Source of the DNA: Allomyces arbusculus
Taxonomy: Eukaryota; Blastocladiomycota; Blastocladiomycetes; Blastocladiales; Blastocladiaceae
Length of the DNA: 64,000 nucleotides
Direction of reading: 5' to 3'
Assembly: GCA_027604705.1 (NCBI GenBank)
Contig: JADHYV010000032.1
Coordinates: 62,001 to 126,000 of the forward strand
Made by a program: the position numbers and the translations under genes. The notes beneath the pieces are model-generated. The model was given only the letters and a program-made list of their open reading frames with translations, was not told the origin of the DNA and made no database searches. Positions 11,441-22,704 of this stretch are shown here, piece by piece. Position 1 is the first letter of the stretch. Each line of letters begins with the position of its first letter.

Positions 11441-12592
11441 GGCGGGCAGCGGGTGGGGTGTCGGTTCGGAACGAGCGAGCGGGCGAGTCGGTGGGTGCGC
11501 GTCGAGGGCGCCAAGTCAGGTCGGGTCGGTCGGGTCGGTCTAGATCTCACGACGACGCGCGGGTTCGGAGCAGCGCGTCACGCGGCAGCGTTGGGAGATC
11601 GTGGGGTAGCTGCGCGGGTTGGCAGGAGGGATGGGATCGCCGTCGCGCCAGGAAGGACGGTCGGTGCGCGCAGGGGCTGGGGCGAGGGGAACGGGTGCGG
11701 GTGCGGATGGTGCGGTTGGCGAAAAGTGTCGCGCGCCAGGGTTGCCAGGAGCAGGGTGACGGCGGGGCTGGAGCGAGTCTGCGGGTAGTGGCGGGCGCGA
11801 AGGAAGCGATCAGGGCGAGGAGAAGAGGACGCGCGCGGGCTTCGGCGCTGGCAGCACTGCTTTGCAGGCGAAAAGGAGCGATCACGAGCTTGTGAAGAGA
11901 ATTTAATTTTGTCGTTTGTGAAGCGTCTGAGCTCTCGACTGACGCGGTCAGGTGGTGACTGCAGGGCAAGCCTCTGCAAGCCGGGAAGCGCTTCGAAAAG
12001 CGAGTCAGAATCGCGCAACAGCAGTCGGAAACCCGCCAACATGGCCCCAGCGGCGCCTGACGTGGCAAAATGCTCGGCGAAAAGCGCCCTGGCACGTCGT
12101 CGCGGTGGCCATGCCATACCTGCGTAGCACTTTCACTTTCTTCCGTCGGTCGGCACGTCGCTGGTTGTCCACTGTCCGTCCCCTCCTTTGTCATTGATTG
12201 ACACCCAGCCGGCTGCACGCAAGTCGCATTCCGCTCGCCAGGGCCGCCGCATCGCCCGCTTGCCAGGAGCCGCAGCTGGTTCTCGCCGTGCAGACCCGAT
12301 CCAGCGAGCACGCCAGCCGCCTCTTATACCCGCCGCACTCCGACTCGAGGACCAACCCGCCAGCTGTCTACTCGACGCTCGCGAGCATTACCAAAAACAC
12401 TCTCAGCAGTAGACTTGCCCGCGCCGGCACTGCCCTACTTTGACGTCAAGTGCCAACGCTGACGGGCAGTGAATGGGAAAGAACTCGTCGCCGATAACCG
12501 AAATCTACAAGTAACGTTTGACGAACATTAACCAAGGGGATTGATCTCGCGCAAGTCGACCACGTTCCCACTCTCGGCCACACTCCACGACC
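11441..12592. other. divergent intergenic region
   Basis: About 1.15 kb between the divergent SNARE and sterol acyltransferase genes. Long frames on both strands are driven by GC content. I see no conserved motif, RNA gene or repeat. Confidence 0.4.
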
Positions 12593-14555
12593 ATGTCTGT
12601 CGCTGTCGCGAGCCCCGTGGGCCCGCTCGCTGCGGTTGCGGCGCCCATCACAGAGTCGCCTGCCGTGTCGTCGATGCTCTCCACCGGCACCGAGCCGCTC
12701 GCCGCTGTGCACGAGGCCGCTGCTGATCCGGCACCAATGCTTCGTACGGCGATGACGACCGCATCGCCCGAGCCTATTGGACCCGGATCGACGCTCGCGC
12801 CGCCAGACTCGCCGATTGAACGGCCAGCAACGAGCCCGTTGCCGAAAATCGACCATGCCTCGAACGAGCTGCGGCAGCGGATCCGGTCCGCCAGTACCAA
12901 CCTGCCACCGACCAGGACCGCGTCGGCCATGTCGATTGGGTCGGCGCGCCGCGAACGCACCGTGTCATCGCATCGTGGGAGTCCGTTCCGTGCTCGTACG
13001 TTGGCTCGGCTGCACTTGCGTTGCCCGCGGATCGCCGCTGACGTGGCTTTGCTGAATAGGCTCGTCCAAACTCGACCTCGAGCGCCTCGAACGCGACAAA
13101 GAGGATTTCCGCGGCTTCTTTGTGCTCTTCTGGATCGGCATGGGCTACTACGTTGCTTTGACCGTCGTCAACAACTGGTCCTCGCAGGGCACGGTCCTGG
13201 GCATGCAAACGTTCAAGCTTATGTTTGCCCACGTTTTCCGCATGCTGCGCGACGACTTGGCCATGGTCGTGTCCATGTCGGGCGCATTCATCATTAACCT
13301 GCTCTTCCGGTACCACATCTTGCGGCACCGCGCCATTCGGCTCGTGCTGCACCACGCCTTCCAGGCCGTATTCTTGCTCGGGTGGCTCTCGTGGATCTGG
13401 GCGCGCGACTTGGCGTGGATGCAGACGGCATTTTTGACGCTGCACACCATGGCCATGCTGCTCAAGAACCACTCGTACCTGCAGGTCAATGGCGAGCTTA
13501 ACGAGTTGTGGTGGGAGGAGAAGTCACTTAAGGCCGAACTGGCCAACATCGATGCCTCGACCGACGACGCTGACGCGGCGCGCGAACGCCGCAACGAGAT
13601 TGTCGAGGCTCTCGACGCAATCGACCACGAACTGCAGCCCGGTCGCGTGCGGTACCCCAACAATCTAACGCCCGGCAACTTTGTCGACTACCTCGTGTGC
13701 CCGACGCTCGTCTACCAGCTCGAGTACCCGCGCACGACGACGATCCGGTGGGGTTACGTTGCGGAAAAGTCGCTCGCACTCGCCGGCACGATCATGTTGA
13801 TGTATATCACAGTGGAGCACTATATTACGCCCGTGCTCGCGAATCTGCCCAACATCACGTTTGTGCAAGCTCTCTTGCAGCTGCTCTTCCCGTTTATGCT
13901 GTGCTACTTGATGGTGTTTTACATCATTTTCGAGTGCGTGTGCAACGGGTTCGCCGAGCTGAGCCGGTACGCGTTTTCGGCCACTTCTGCGACGATGCGT
14001 GGTAACTCAGAGACTCATGCACACGACTTGGATCGGTAGGTTTGCCGACCGCAACTTTTACGACGACTGGTGGAATTCGAGCTCGTTCGATCAGTTTGCG
14101 CGTAAGTGGAACAAGCCGGTGCACGAATTCCTGCTCCGCCATGTGGTACGCGCGCACTTTCTTCTATTCCCATTGCTCCTCCACCCGCACCACGCTGCGA
14201 CACACGTCCCCGACCTTCTCCACCCGCTCACTCCACCACCCTGGCCGCCCACATGTAGTACCTCGAGTCGATCACCTCCTACAAGGTCTCCAAGGCCAAT
14301 GCGACCTACCTGACCTTCTTCTTCAGCTCGTGCCTGCACGAGCTCGCCATGATCATGGTCTCGAAGCGCGTGCGGTTCTACCTGTTTGCGCTGCAAATGT
14401 TCCAGATCCCGCTGATTTGGTTTGGCCGGCTCGAATGGTCGCGCCGCCACCGCGTCGTTGGCAATGCCTTCTTTTGGTTTGGCATCTTTGCTGGCCCGCC
14501 GTTGCTCGCCATTTGCTACTGCTGGGACTACGTCATGGTCGACCCGTCGCTGTGA
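12593..14555 (+). CDS. sterol O-acyltransferase (MBOAT family, ACAT/Are type)
   Basis: Four exons (12593-12995, 13060-13966, 14040-14145, 14259-14555) give 570 aa. The enzyme esterifies sterols with acyl-CoA in the ER membrane for lipid-droplet storage. Evidence: a disordered Ser/Pro-rich N-terminus, then FRGFFVLFW opening the membrane domain, at least eight hydrophobic spans, the family motif FYDDWWN (in the third exon), WNKPVHEFLLRH, and the catalytic His in SSCLHELAMIM. All three introns are GT-AG with CTGAC-like branch points and restore conserved sequence exactly, for example AELSRFADRNFYDDWWN. DGAT1 is related but has a shorter N-terminus and a different FYxDWWN context. Sterol versus diacylglycerol preference cannot be proven here. 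Confidence 0.9.
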
Positions 14556-14915
14556 GCGCGGGTTGGTGGGGTGGGTTTAGCGGGTTCTGGGCTCGCCGCG
14601 CTGACACGGAATGGAGTTGCCGCGCGCGGCTCGCGCGGCAACGAGTAAATTGATAAATGAGAAACTAGGTTTGTGCTGAACAACGTGTGGTGAAATTCAT
14701 TCTGCCAGGCCATGGTGTCGCGACGAGCCGCGTCCATTGATTGGGCCTGCGCTGGGAGTCATGTTCGAGTGCTTGAGCGAGGCCGGCCGCGTTTTCGTCC
14801 TACCTTGGGGTCTCCCAAATCGAAACAATCGACGTTTTCACCCAAAGTGTAATAATTTTACTGAGCACGACCATCAAAATCCAAAAATACAGAAGCGACG
14901 CGAGCGCCACGGTCC
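14556..14915. other. convergent intergenic region
   Basis: A 3'-to-3' spacer between the acyltransferase and UTP14 genes, AT-richer near 14820-14890. No gene seen. Confidence 0.45.
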
Positions 14916-17739
14916 CTACTTTTTTCCTGCCCCCGCCTTGCCGGACTTGGCCGCGTTCCCCCTCTTCGCGGCCTTGGCCTTTTCGCGCGCCTCCTTCTTC
15001 ATGGCCTCCTTCTTGGCCGCCCAGTCGTCAGCGTCCTGCTTGATGAACCGTAATGGCTCGATCACGGCACCAGCCGCGACCTGCACCTTGGGTGCCGTCA
15101 TCGACCGCAGCGACTCGGCCGTGACCCACTCCTTGCCGATCGTCTGCTGCATGGCCAGCTCGTACTGCTCCTTGGACTGGAACGGCTGCGGTAGCGACGT
15201 GGCCATGTACTTGTCGATCTTCTTTTGTCGGCGCTCCGAAATGATAACGTGCCCCATCTTGGCATCCTTGCGCGCCGTCTTGGCCGTGCCCGCGACCTTC
15301 TTGACGACCACGTTAGCCTTGGGTGCGATCTTGGTGCCGCCCCATGAACCCTATTGACGAAATGTGTGCGGAACCGGTTAGTGAAAGGTGGCAATGATGT
15401 ATGACGAGGTCCAGAGAGTACACTGTACCCAACCCGGCAGCGTCATGTCAATCTCCTGCGGCGCTTCCGACTCGACGAGCGCGTCCTTCTCGTCTTCAAA
15501 CTCGCGCACGACGTCGTCGCCCGCAAAGGCCATGGCCACGAGATCCTGCTGCTGGAACACAATCTTGCGACCGTCGCCGCTCGGCTCACCATCGCTACCA
15601 TCATCGTCGTCGTTCCCGAGGTCGACGCGCGTGACCGAATCCACATCCATGTTGAGCTTCGGCTTGTCCTCCTCGGGCTGGCCCGCCTTGGCCGCCGACT
15701 CGAGAATCTTCTGCTGCTTGCGCTGCAGCTTGCCGAGCTTTTGTCCGGTACCGTCCTTGTCCTTGGACGCGGCACCCGAATGCGCCTGCGTCCACGGGTT
15801 CGCGCCTTCGTCGACCTCGCCGTCGTCGTCGCCAAACGTTTTCGGCACGTCAAACGTCACGTCCGTGACCACGTCCTTTTCGGGCGCCGCGGACTTGCCG
15901 GACTTCTTGCCAATCACGCGGCGGCCGGGTAATGGCTTGTCTGAGTCGGACACGCCGTCGTAGTCGTCGCGGTCGGCCTCGTCGAGCGCCTTTTGCCTGG
16001 CCTCTTGCGCCTTGACCATGAATTTCATGCCAAACAGACCCTTTTGCGGCGCAGCCTCGGCGCCGGCACCGCGTGCGCCCATATCAACGTCGCTTGCACC
16101 ACCGTCCTCGTAGTCGCCCTTGGACCCGCGAATCTGCCGTTGCAAGTCCTCCTCCTCCTGCATCTGCTCGACAATCATTTCGCGCGTGAGCTGTTCGTCG
16201 CCACCATTGGCCTGCAAGAAATGCGCCCACTTGGACCGCGACTTGGCCTTGAGCGTTACGCGCGACTTGGCGCGCTCGAGCTCCATCTTGATCAAATGCT
16301 CACGCGCCGCGTCCGGGTCCGACTCGAGCATATGTTGCAGCTCGGCCTCCTGCTGTTTGGTCCTCTCCTTTTTCTGAATCTTGCGGAACGACTTAGACTT
16401 AATCTTGGCATGACGTTTGGCCTTTTGCTCGTGCCGGAACGCGAGCTCGCGCATGAGCTGCAACTCCTTTTGCCGCCGCCGCACTTCCTCGGGGTCAAGC
16501 GCGTTATGCGGCAGTTCCTGTGCGACTTCGAGCTCGTTGAACGTCGACTGCTTCATGACATCGCCAATTGCCGCGTCCAATTCTGTCGCCGGCTTGAACT
16601 CGGCCACGAGCCGCGCCGTCGTCGAGGACGGCTTTTCGGCCTGCAGCGGGAAATGCATCGTCTTGAGGTTCTTGTTGCGCTCCACAATGTTCTGCCACTT
16701 GTCCACGTCCTCCTTGGCCGTCGCATACGCCGCCTGCCGCTCGAGCTTGGCCTGCAGCCGTGCCGGCAACGGCGCAGACTCGGTCTTGGACTCGGCATGG
16801 TCGCGTCGCAGATCGAGTGCCTGCTTCTTGAGCTTCCCAAACTCCTTTTCCTCAGACAGCGCGCCGAGCAACGTGCCGAGATCGAGCTGCGCGTGCTCGC
16901 GCCCGGGCAGCGCAAACTCGCCCTCATCGTAGGCCTCGGTGCGTTCCTCGACGCGCCGTTTCTTCTTGGCCGACGGCTTCGCGGCCTCTGGGTCAAGCAC
17001 GGGCGCGAGCAGTTGCGCGAGATCGCGGTCGTCATCGGCGTCGGCCATTTCGGCGTCCGAGTCGTCCGAGTCGTCAGACGGAAGTTCATCGCGCGACATG
17101 AACGAGGGCGCAACGAGTTTCGTGACGCGGCGCGGTGCCGAGGCCACGGACGTGCCGCTCGCAAGCATTTCCGACAGGTCCATCATGTCGGCGTCGTCGT
17201 CCTCGTCGTCCTCGCCCTCGTCGTCGGAACGGTTGTCGCCGACCGAGAGATCGTCGCTCTCCGCGCCGTCATCGGAGTCGTCGTCGCTGTCACCGCGCGA
17301 CTTGCGCTTCTTGCCGGCGACGCGGTCGGACGGGTTCTACTCATCCGCACCGCGAGATCAGCCTTCTCGCCGGTTGATGGTCATCGTCCACGCACGCAAA
17401 ACGTACGTAGAACTTGAAATCGGCGAACCGCTCCTCATCGTCGGAATTGAACGCCTCGTCCTCGTCAATCTCTTCGTCGTCCGACGACGCGACCGTATCG
17501 ACCGAGTAGGACAGGGCGCCGCCGACATCCTCAGCCGTCTTGGCGCGGAAATCGTCTTCCTCGTCACTGTCCTCGTAAACGTTCTGGATGCGCTCGTTGA
17601 GCGCCTTGCGCGACGCGCGCGAAAATTGTTTGCGCGGGTTCGTCGTGGTTGGGGCGGTTGATTTGGCGGGTTTGCCGCCGCCGCCGCCGCCGCGGACGGG
17701 CTTGCCGGCGCGCTTGTTACTCCTTGCGGGGGGCGCCAT
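14916..17739 (-). CDS. UTP14: U3 snoRNP / SSU processome protein Utp14
   Basis: Three exons (17739-17407, 17336-15429, 15350-14916) give 891 aa. Utp14 acts in the nucleolus in 40S ribosome assembly and activates the helicase Dhr1. Features: a Gly/Lys-rich start, acidic blocks (DSDEEDDF, SSDDEEIDEDEAF), DEERFADFKFY, a Lys/Arg-rich central region (RHAKIKSKSFRKIQKKER) typical of Utp14, KSRSKWAHFLQANGG, and the C-terminal LPGWGSWGG followed by HVIISERRQKKIDKYMATSL. The last intron falls inside LPGW/GSWGG and the splice restores the family motif. Introns are 70 and 78 nt. The upstream region is shared with the divergent seven-helix gene. Confidence 0.95.
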
Positions 17740-18462
17740 GGTGGGGGCGTGCGTGGCGGGTATTGCTGGTGGTTCGTGCTGCGATCAGTTTGAACGGGTC
17801 TGAATGGGGGTGTGCTAGGGAGGTCGAAGTGCGTCTCGATCACATGCGACAGCGTGACGTGTTGGCGTGCGGTGAGGTGGCTCCGTGGCCGAACCTGGCA
17901 TATGGCAAGACTCATGAGGTTACACGGCGATTTACGCTATTTTTCCGACTTGAACCTCGCTCGGCGTTTTTCCGCGTTCTTGACCTTTCTGATTCGCGGT
18001 CTCTTTCCTGGTTGGCGGTTGCACAAGTTTGCATCTCTCCACCACGACGAGCCATTGGGCCATCAATCAAAGCGATTTGCCGAGCAGAAATGGTCTTGCA
18101 CGTTGGCGTCCGATTTGGCGGCAGTGCTTTGTTTGTGTCGTTGTTGCCTTGGTCGCAAGGGAGCGCGACCAGCGTGCACCGCACCAACGCGAAATCATCC
18201 AACAGCTCTCTCCGCCTGCACGTCCACCAAACTGCAAGGCGTACAAGAACGAACGCGACCTTGACCGACCCTGACCTGATAATTGGTCGGCCCCCGCGTT
18301 GAACCCCGCTCCAACGCTTGCGCGACGGCGACCATGGCACAACTTGATCGACGACGCGAAGCCCAGTGCTCGTCTAGTTTGGTAACTGCGCAAGCTCGAC
18401 GTATTGCTGCGCGACGTCCATATCCTGCCAGGCGACGGCCGCGCTCACGATGCTCACGCGAA
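17740..18462. other. divergent intergenic region
   Basis: This separates UTP14 (minus) from the first seven-helix gene (plus) and marks the left edge of the accessory block. It is less GC-rich around 17930-18170. No TATA or RNA gene is evident. Confidence 0.4.
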
Positions 18463-19632
18463 ATGGTCTCGACAGCATGGACCCTCGTCGTAGTTGCCCT
18501 CGTCCTGACCGCAGTTCCAACGACTGCCACCAGACTTGAGCCGCGCGCCATCCGTGACGACGATCCACCGGCGCGCGACAAGACAGTCCTCGCAACCGCG
18601 CCCGTATTCCAGCCGGGCGACGCAGGACCCGTGACCGCTTCGGCCGTTGCCGCCGTTTTTCTCGTCCCGTGCATCTCATGGCTCGCACACTGCCTGCTGC
18701 GCTGGCGGCAGCATCGCACGAGACTGTGGGCGCTCCTGACGGTCGTTTGGGCCGTCTATTCGCTCGACCAACTGTGCCTGCTCGTTTATACGGGCACCTA
18801 CACGCACTGCCGGTACCCGTTCCTCTATCATACGCCGTTCCCGTCGTTGCCCAACTGCGTCGCGCCGTGGTTCCTGACGGCGCTCATCTTCCTGCAATGC
18901 ATCGGTGCCGCCCTATTCGTTGTCGCCACGATCTCACGATTCCAAGACGCGTTTGCGCTGCTCTCGACGCGGCACCTCGTCATTTGCCGCGTGCTCACGG
19001 TCCTCGTCGCGATGGTCGCGATCTTGCGCCTCATCAGCACGCTGCTCTGGGAATCGATCGCCGACGCGCGCGTCTCGCCCTTTTCGCCGTCCACGACCGC
19101 GGCGATCCGCAGATTCGATAATATCACGCACCCGGCCCTTTTTGCCGTTCTGGGCGTCTGCGACCTGACGGCGCTCCTGCTCGGCTTGCACTTCGTGCTC
19201 AGCATTCAGCGCGACTTGCAAGTGCACTTGTCGGCGTCATTCCACGGGTTCTCGCGTGAGGCACGGCACGCCGAGCTCACACATACACGGCGCATGGTTG
19301 CGGCAATTAGCGTCTCGCTTATGGCGCTCGTCGTGTTTGTGCTCGTGGAGACGCCGGGCATCCTGCCGGTGCTGGATGTTGTGCCGATCGTGCTCGTAAA
19401 TGCCATGAATACGGCGCTGTTGAAAGTGTATTCGAGCTGTACGATGCTCGCGATTGCCGGGATGAAGGAGATGTTGCTCGTGCGCCAGAAGTTGCTCGAG
19501 TTTGGCGGCAGTGGGGGTGAGGGGACGACGACGATGAGTAGTGCACGGAGCGCAGCGGGTGGGACGGTTGCCCCGTTGGCAGAGTGGAGGCCAGGCGCGA
19601 TTGTCGGCGCGAGCGACACGAAGCGTGCCTAA
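18463..19632 (+). CDS. seven-helix membrane protein, paralogue 1 (family not recognised)
   Basis: An intronless 389-aa frame. A signal peptide (about residues 1-22) is followed by a short Asp/Pro-rich ectodomain and seven hydrophobic segments at roughly 58-80, 86-110, 133-157, 170-195, 225-247, 275-295 and 300-325. Extracellular Cys occur in THCRYPF and PNCVAPWF. After helix 3 comes ATISRFQDAFALLSTR, nearly invariant among the three copies and placed like the GPCR DRY region. After helix 7 comes LKVYSSCTMLAI and a basic juxtamembrane stretch, then a Ser/Thr/Gly tail. The topology fits a receptor or sensor, but I know no family with these motifs. The ATG at 18463 is chosen because it starts the signal peptide; an upstream in-frame ATG exists. 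Related to the genes at 22705-24243 and 24900-26447. Confidence 0.75.
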   Translation: MVSTAWTLVVVALVLTAVPTTATRLEPRAIRDDDPPARDKTVLATAPVFQPGDAGPVTASAVAAVFLVPCISWLAHCLLRWRQHRTRLWALLTVVWAVYSLDQLCLLVYTGTYTHCRYPFLYHTPFPSLPNCVAPWFLTALIFLQCIGAALFVVATISRFQDAFALLSTRHLVICRVLTVLVAMVAILRLISTLLWESIADARVSPFSPSTTAAIRRFDNITHPALFAVLGVCDLTALLLGLHFVLSIQRDLQVHLSASFHGFSREARHAELTHTRRMVAAISVSLMALVVFVLVETPGILPVLDVVPIVLVNAMNTALLKVYSSCTMLAIAGMKEMLLVRQKLLEFGGSGGEGTTTMSSARSAAGGTVAPLAEWRPGAIVGASDTKRA

Positions 19633-21190
19633 ACGGCGCGGCCAGCGTTGTGAACGACTTTGTCCAGGTAACACTATTGCCATTATCAAGATGTATATCA
19701 GCCCCAGACATGAGCACCTGGTAGACATCGGGAGTCTGTTTGTTTGATGACTGAAACAAATCCTGCAGATGATGCAAACGAAAAGGAGTTCAAAATGCAT
19801 TCGACGTGTTTGCTGCTAACAAACACGTAAACATTTTTTTGTCTTCCGGATCGAACCAGATTCTATCCCTTGCTCTCCCGGGGCTGCTTTGTCGATCAGG
19901 CCATGAGCCGCTACAGACTTGCTCAGTTACATGTAATATGGAGCACGACACCGGCCGATCCGTTGGCCAACGCGACCGGTCAAAACCGCCTGGCTGCTTT
20001 GTCGCATCGTCTCTATACATTACCTGGCCCCACGTGCCTCTGATCGTCCTCCTTTCTGCTGGCCTTGTCGTTCCGTTGCCATCCCGGGCCCCGTGGCGAC
20101 TAACCGCATGATTCTGAGGCCAATGCGCTCGGCGTGGCCATAGATATGGAATCCCGCCTGCCTGCCTTGCTCTGCCTGATATTTCCCCTCATTGCCCCTT
20201 CTCTGGGAGCTGGTGGCAACAACTCACTTTTGCTTTGCTTGCTATCTATCAGCTTTTTGCCTTGCGATTTTGCCACCACTTTTTCTCATCATTTTTTGGC
20301 CTTTCGTCTCACCTGCTTTCTGTTTTGCCTTGATTTTTTTCTGACAGGGGGTCGGGTGATGTGCATTACAGGCTCACCAGGAGGTCTAAGCAACCTCCTG
20401 TCCCGCCTTTTCAATGAAGGAGCCCCTTTGCAACCACGGGTCGCACATCTTGTTTCGCCCACTCATTTTTGCCACTGGAATTTTTGTCTATTTTGGCTCT
20501 TTTGTTGCAGAGCCTCTGCTATACTCATGGTGTCGGGTGTAAGCAAGTGGTTGCAGCAGTAAAACTGGGTCAAAAGCATGGAAATGAGAATGGAAACTGT
20601 CAAAGAAGCATAGCACACAATTAGCGATCGCAATCGTCTGTGTGGAAGGAATATATCACTCTCAAGCTCTGTACAGTATCAGCCTCCTTCAGATCACTCC
20701 ATTCAATCAAGTTTATGCTTTGATGAGACAGTGACGAGCCCAATGAACATCAGATGCTGCCTGGAAAATGGCCGTTGTCTTCATGGCCTGTCCAGCAGTC
20801 ATTGCGTCATAACTGAGTCTCAAAATTGCGGAAGATCGCCAGCTGATACGCGCTTCCATGGCAGCGCCCCGCAACATGGGCCATAGTTGATTTGAACGGC
20901 GCGGCAATCGGCCAGCTTCGCTCACAGCAGATGAGAAGTACTTCAAAGCGTGTGAAATGGTGGTGAGCTGCCACTGTGCAAGGTCGCGTCATTGTCGTCT
21001 CGCCTGTAACAAGATTGGCACACTCACATGCATGAATCTATCTGGTCCCCAACATGATCTGCGCCACTTGGTTGTTGGTTCGAAATCAAGTTTTGTATTT
21101 GGGCCTTGAGGTAAACAGCATCAAGCATCGCTGATCGTTCGCTTTGAGGATGAGCCACACAACCAAGTGCTGATAATTACAACACGACCA
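19633..21190. other. intergenic region with pyrimidine-rich tract
   Basis: There is no convincing gene. From about 20160 to 20530 the plus strand is strongly pyrimidine-rich (CTTTT, TTTTTCTCATC-like runs); a 142-codon frame across it is an artefact of this bias (Leu/Phe/Ser-rich). GC content is lower than in the coding parts, and the stretch looks like old non-coding debris between duplicated genes. Confidence 0.4.
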
Positions 21191-21590
21191 AATGCCGTTT
21201 ACTCGTCACCACATCGCGTCGCTGACCTGGTGAAGCAGTCCAAGAAGTGGAGCTTGTCGAAAGTCGTGCTGGGCACCAAGCGCGCGGCTGCGCGGCGGTT
21301 CCTGCCGCGCCACAACCACCGCGTGCACGAAGCCTGACGATGGTGACGGTATATGGATTTCGTTTTAGGTGAGTGGACGCTGTGGTGTCGGGGTCTCGGG
21401 TCGTAAGACTTGTGCTTTTTCTTGTTGTACTGTCATCCTTCATCATCCCATTCACATTAGCATTTGATGTCGACTTCGGGATGCTCGCGTCCGTGGCCAC
21501 GGCCAGGTGTCTCGTATTCGTCTTCTTCCTCATCGCAATGCGTTCGACTTCTCGGTTTGGTGCTGTTGAATGGAATCTGTTCCCTCCTCA
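21191..21590 (+). pseudogene. decayed gene fragment, inverted copy A
   Basis: The plus strand ends a frame with KWSLSKVVLGTKRAAARR and then PRHNHRVHEA before a TGA at about 21337. The following 250 bases include a block ending near 21585 that reads TTTGGTGCTGTTGAATGGAA. Both the coding end and the downstream block recur in inverse orientation at 28787-29190. Only the C-terminal part of the gene is present here, with no start and no upstream exon, so it is a truncated duplicate. The function of the parent gene is unknown. Confidence 0.55.
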
Positions 21591-22089
21591 TCGCGATGCG
21601 TTGCTGTTACCTGCTGCACCGTATTTGAGAGCGGTCTTCAAACTTTGGCAGCACCATTATCATCAGATCAGTGCAAACTTTGAAGTCGCCACAAATTCAT
21701 CAGGTCCGCTCCGCTCTTTGTTTTGATGAATATGGACAGCGACCTCTCCACCTCGACTGCAAATGGCCCGAGCAACTGATCCGCGACACCTTCGCTGTCC
21801 AGCAACAGCGCTGCCATTCGCATGCCGCGACACAGGCCTTCCCGTCCTGACATAAAGCCACCGCAGCTGCGTTGATCGGGAATCGTGTGGTAAATGCATT
21901 GATTTACAGCGTGGCGAATGAATGGAACGATCAGCAACGAGACCATGATGCCTCATCACGTAGCCCGCAAAGAACCAGCACTCTCCGTCCACGACCACCG
22001 AGCGTGAGACCACCATCGTCCGCTCGCGGTGGAGTCGGGCCGGTGTCGGTGCCGAGGGTTGAGAAACCGAGACCTCGCCTACTCCTCGA
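21591..22089. other. intergenic region, no gene seen
   Basis: It lies between inverted copy A and the decayed helical-protein gene. Short frames only. No repeat or RNA gene recognised. Confidence 0.35.
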
Positions 22090-22530
22090 TGCCGCCATCC
22101 GACCGCCCCATGGCCGCGGACGACGGCACGTCCCCTTGAGCGATCGCCGGTTTGAGCAGGTCCTTGGCGTGCGCCGGCTTGCTCGTCGCCGTGACCACCG
22201 TGACCGTCGTCTTGGCCGGCGTTTCACGCAGCTTGGCCGCCGCGCGCGCTGCTGCTCGTAGGCGTGCGCCTCGGACAGCGCCGCGTCGCGCTCGGCCTAC
22301 TCGCTAGGATGGCGCCGCGCCGACTCGGCGGCCACGCACGTCGAGCCCTTGGCCTGCTCCACGTCGCAGACGCCACGGCCTTGGTCTGCTGCCACTTACC
22401 CTCAGACGTGTCGACGACGGCACCCGCCACCTGGTCGGCCTTCTTGGCCCCCTGGGCCGTGCTCAGTCGTGTCCCACGTCTCGGCCGCCGATTCCTTGGC
22501 CTGCTGTCTCGCGGAAGTTTATTGGTAATG
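22090..22530 (-). pseudogene. decayed Ala/Lys-rich helical (LEA/CsbD-like) protein gene
   Basis: On the minus strand, pieces in several frames read like one hydrophilic helical protein. In order they are RQQAKESAAETWDTT; GAKKADQVAGAVVDTSEGKW; EQAKGS with AAESARRHPSE; ERDAALSEAHAYEQQRA; and finally AAKLRETPAKTTVTVVTATS through to GRSDGGIEE and a TAG near 22092. At least three frame changes separate the pieces within 440 bases and none falls at a splice-like site, so this is a pseudogene. The composition (Ala, Lys, Glu, Gln, Thr) recalls LEA or CsbD-type stress proteins; that assignment is loose. Confidence 0.5.
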
Positions 22531-22704
22531 CTATATCAACGCTCTCCACCGTTCCGTGCATACTCTGCACCCCCGTGCAGGCTAATGCATGTCAGGGCGA
22601 CAGTGACAGGCAACGTCATGGGCGCAACGTTCTGCAAAGGAAAAAAACACTCGGGTATCGCACAGCCGCGGCCAAATTTGCACGGAGCCAGCACACCCCG
22701 GGCA

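Noticed and set aside
15993-17417. 474-codon plus-strand frame opposite UTP14
   Set aside because: Antisense of the Lys/Glu-rich UTP14 exon; Leu/Arg/His-rich without membrane or domain logic.
20134-20562. 142-codon frame with hydrophobic stretches, possible membrane protein
   Set aside because: The Leu/Phe/Ser/Cys richness follows from the pyrimidine-rich DNA; there is no paralogue or motif support.
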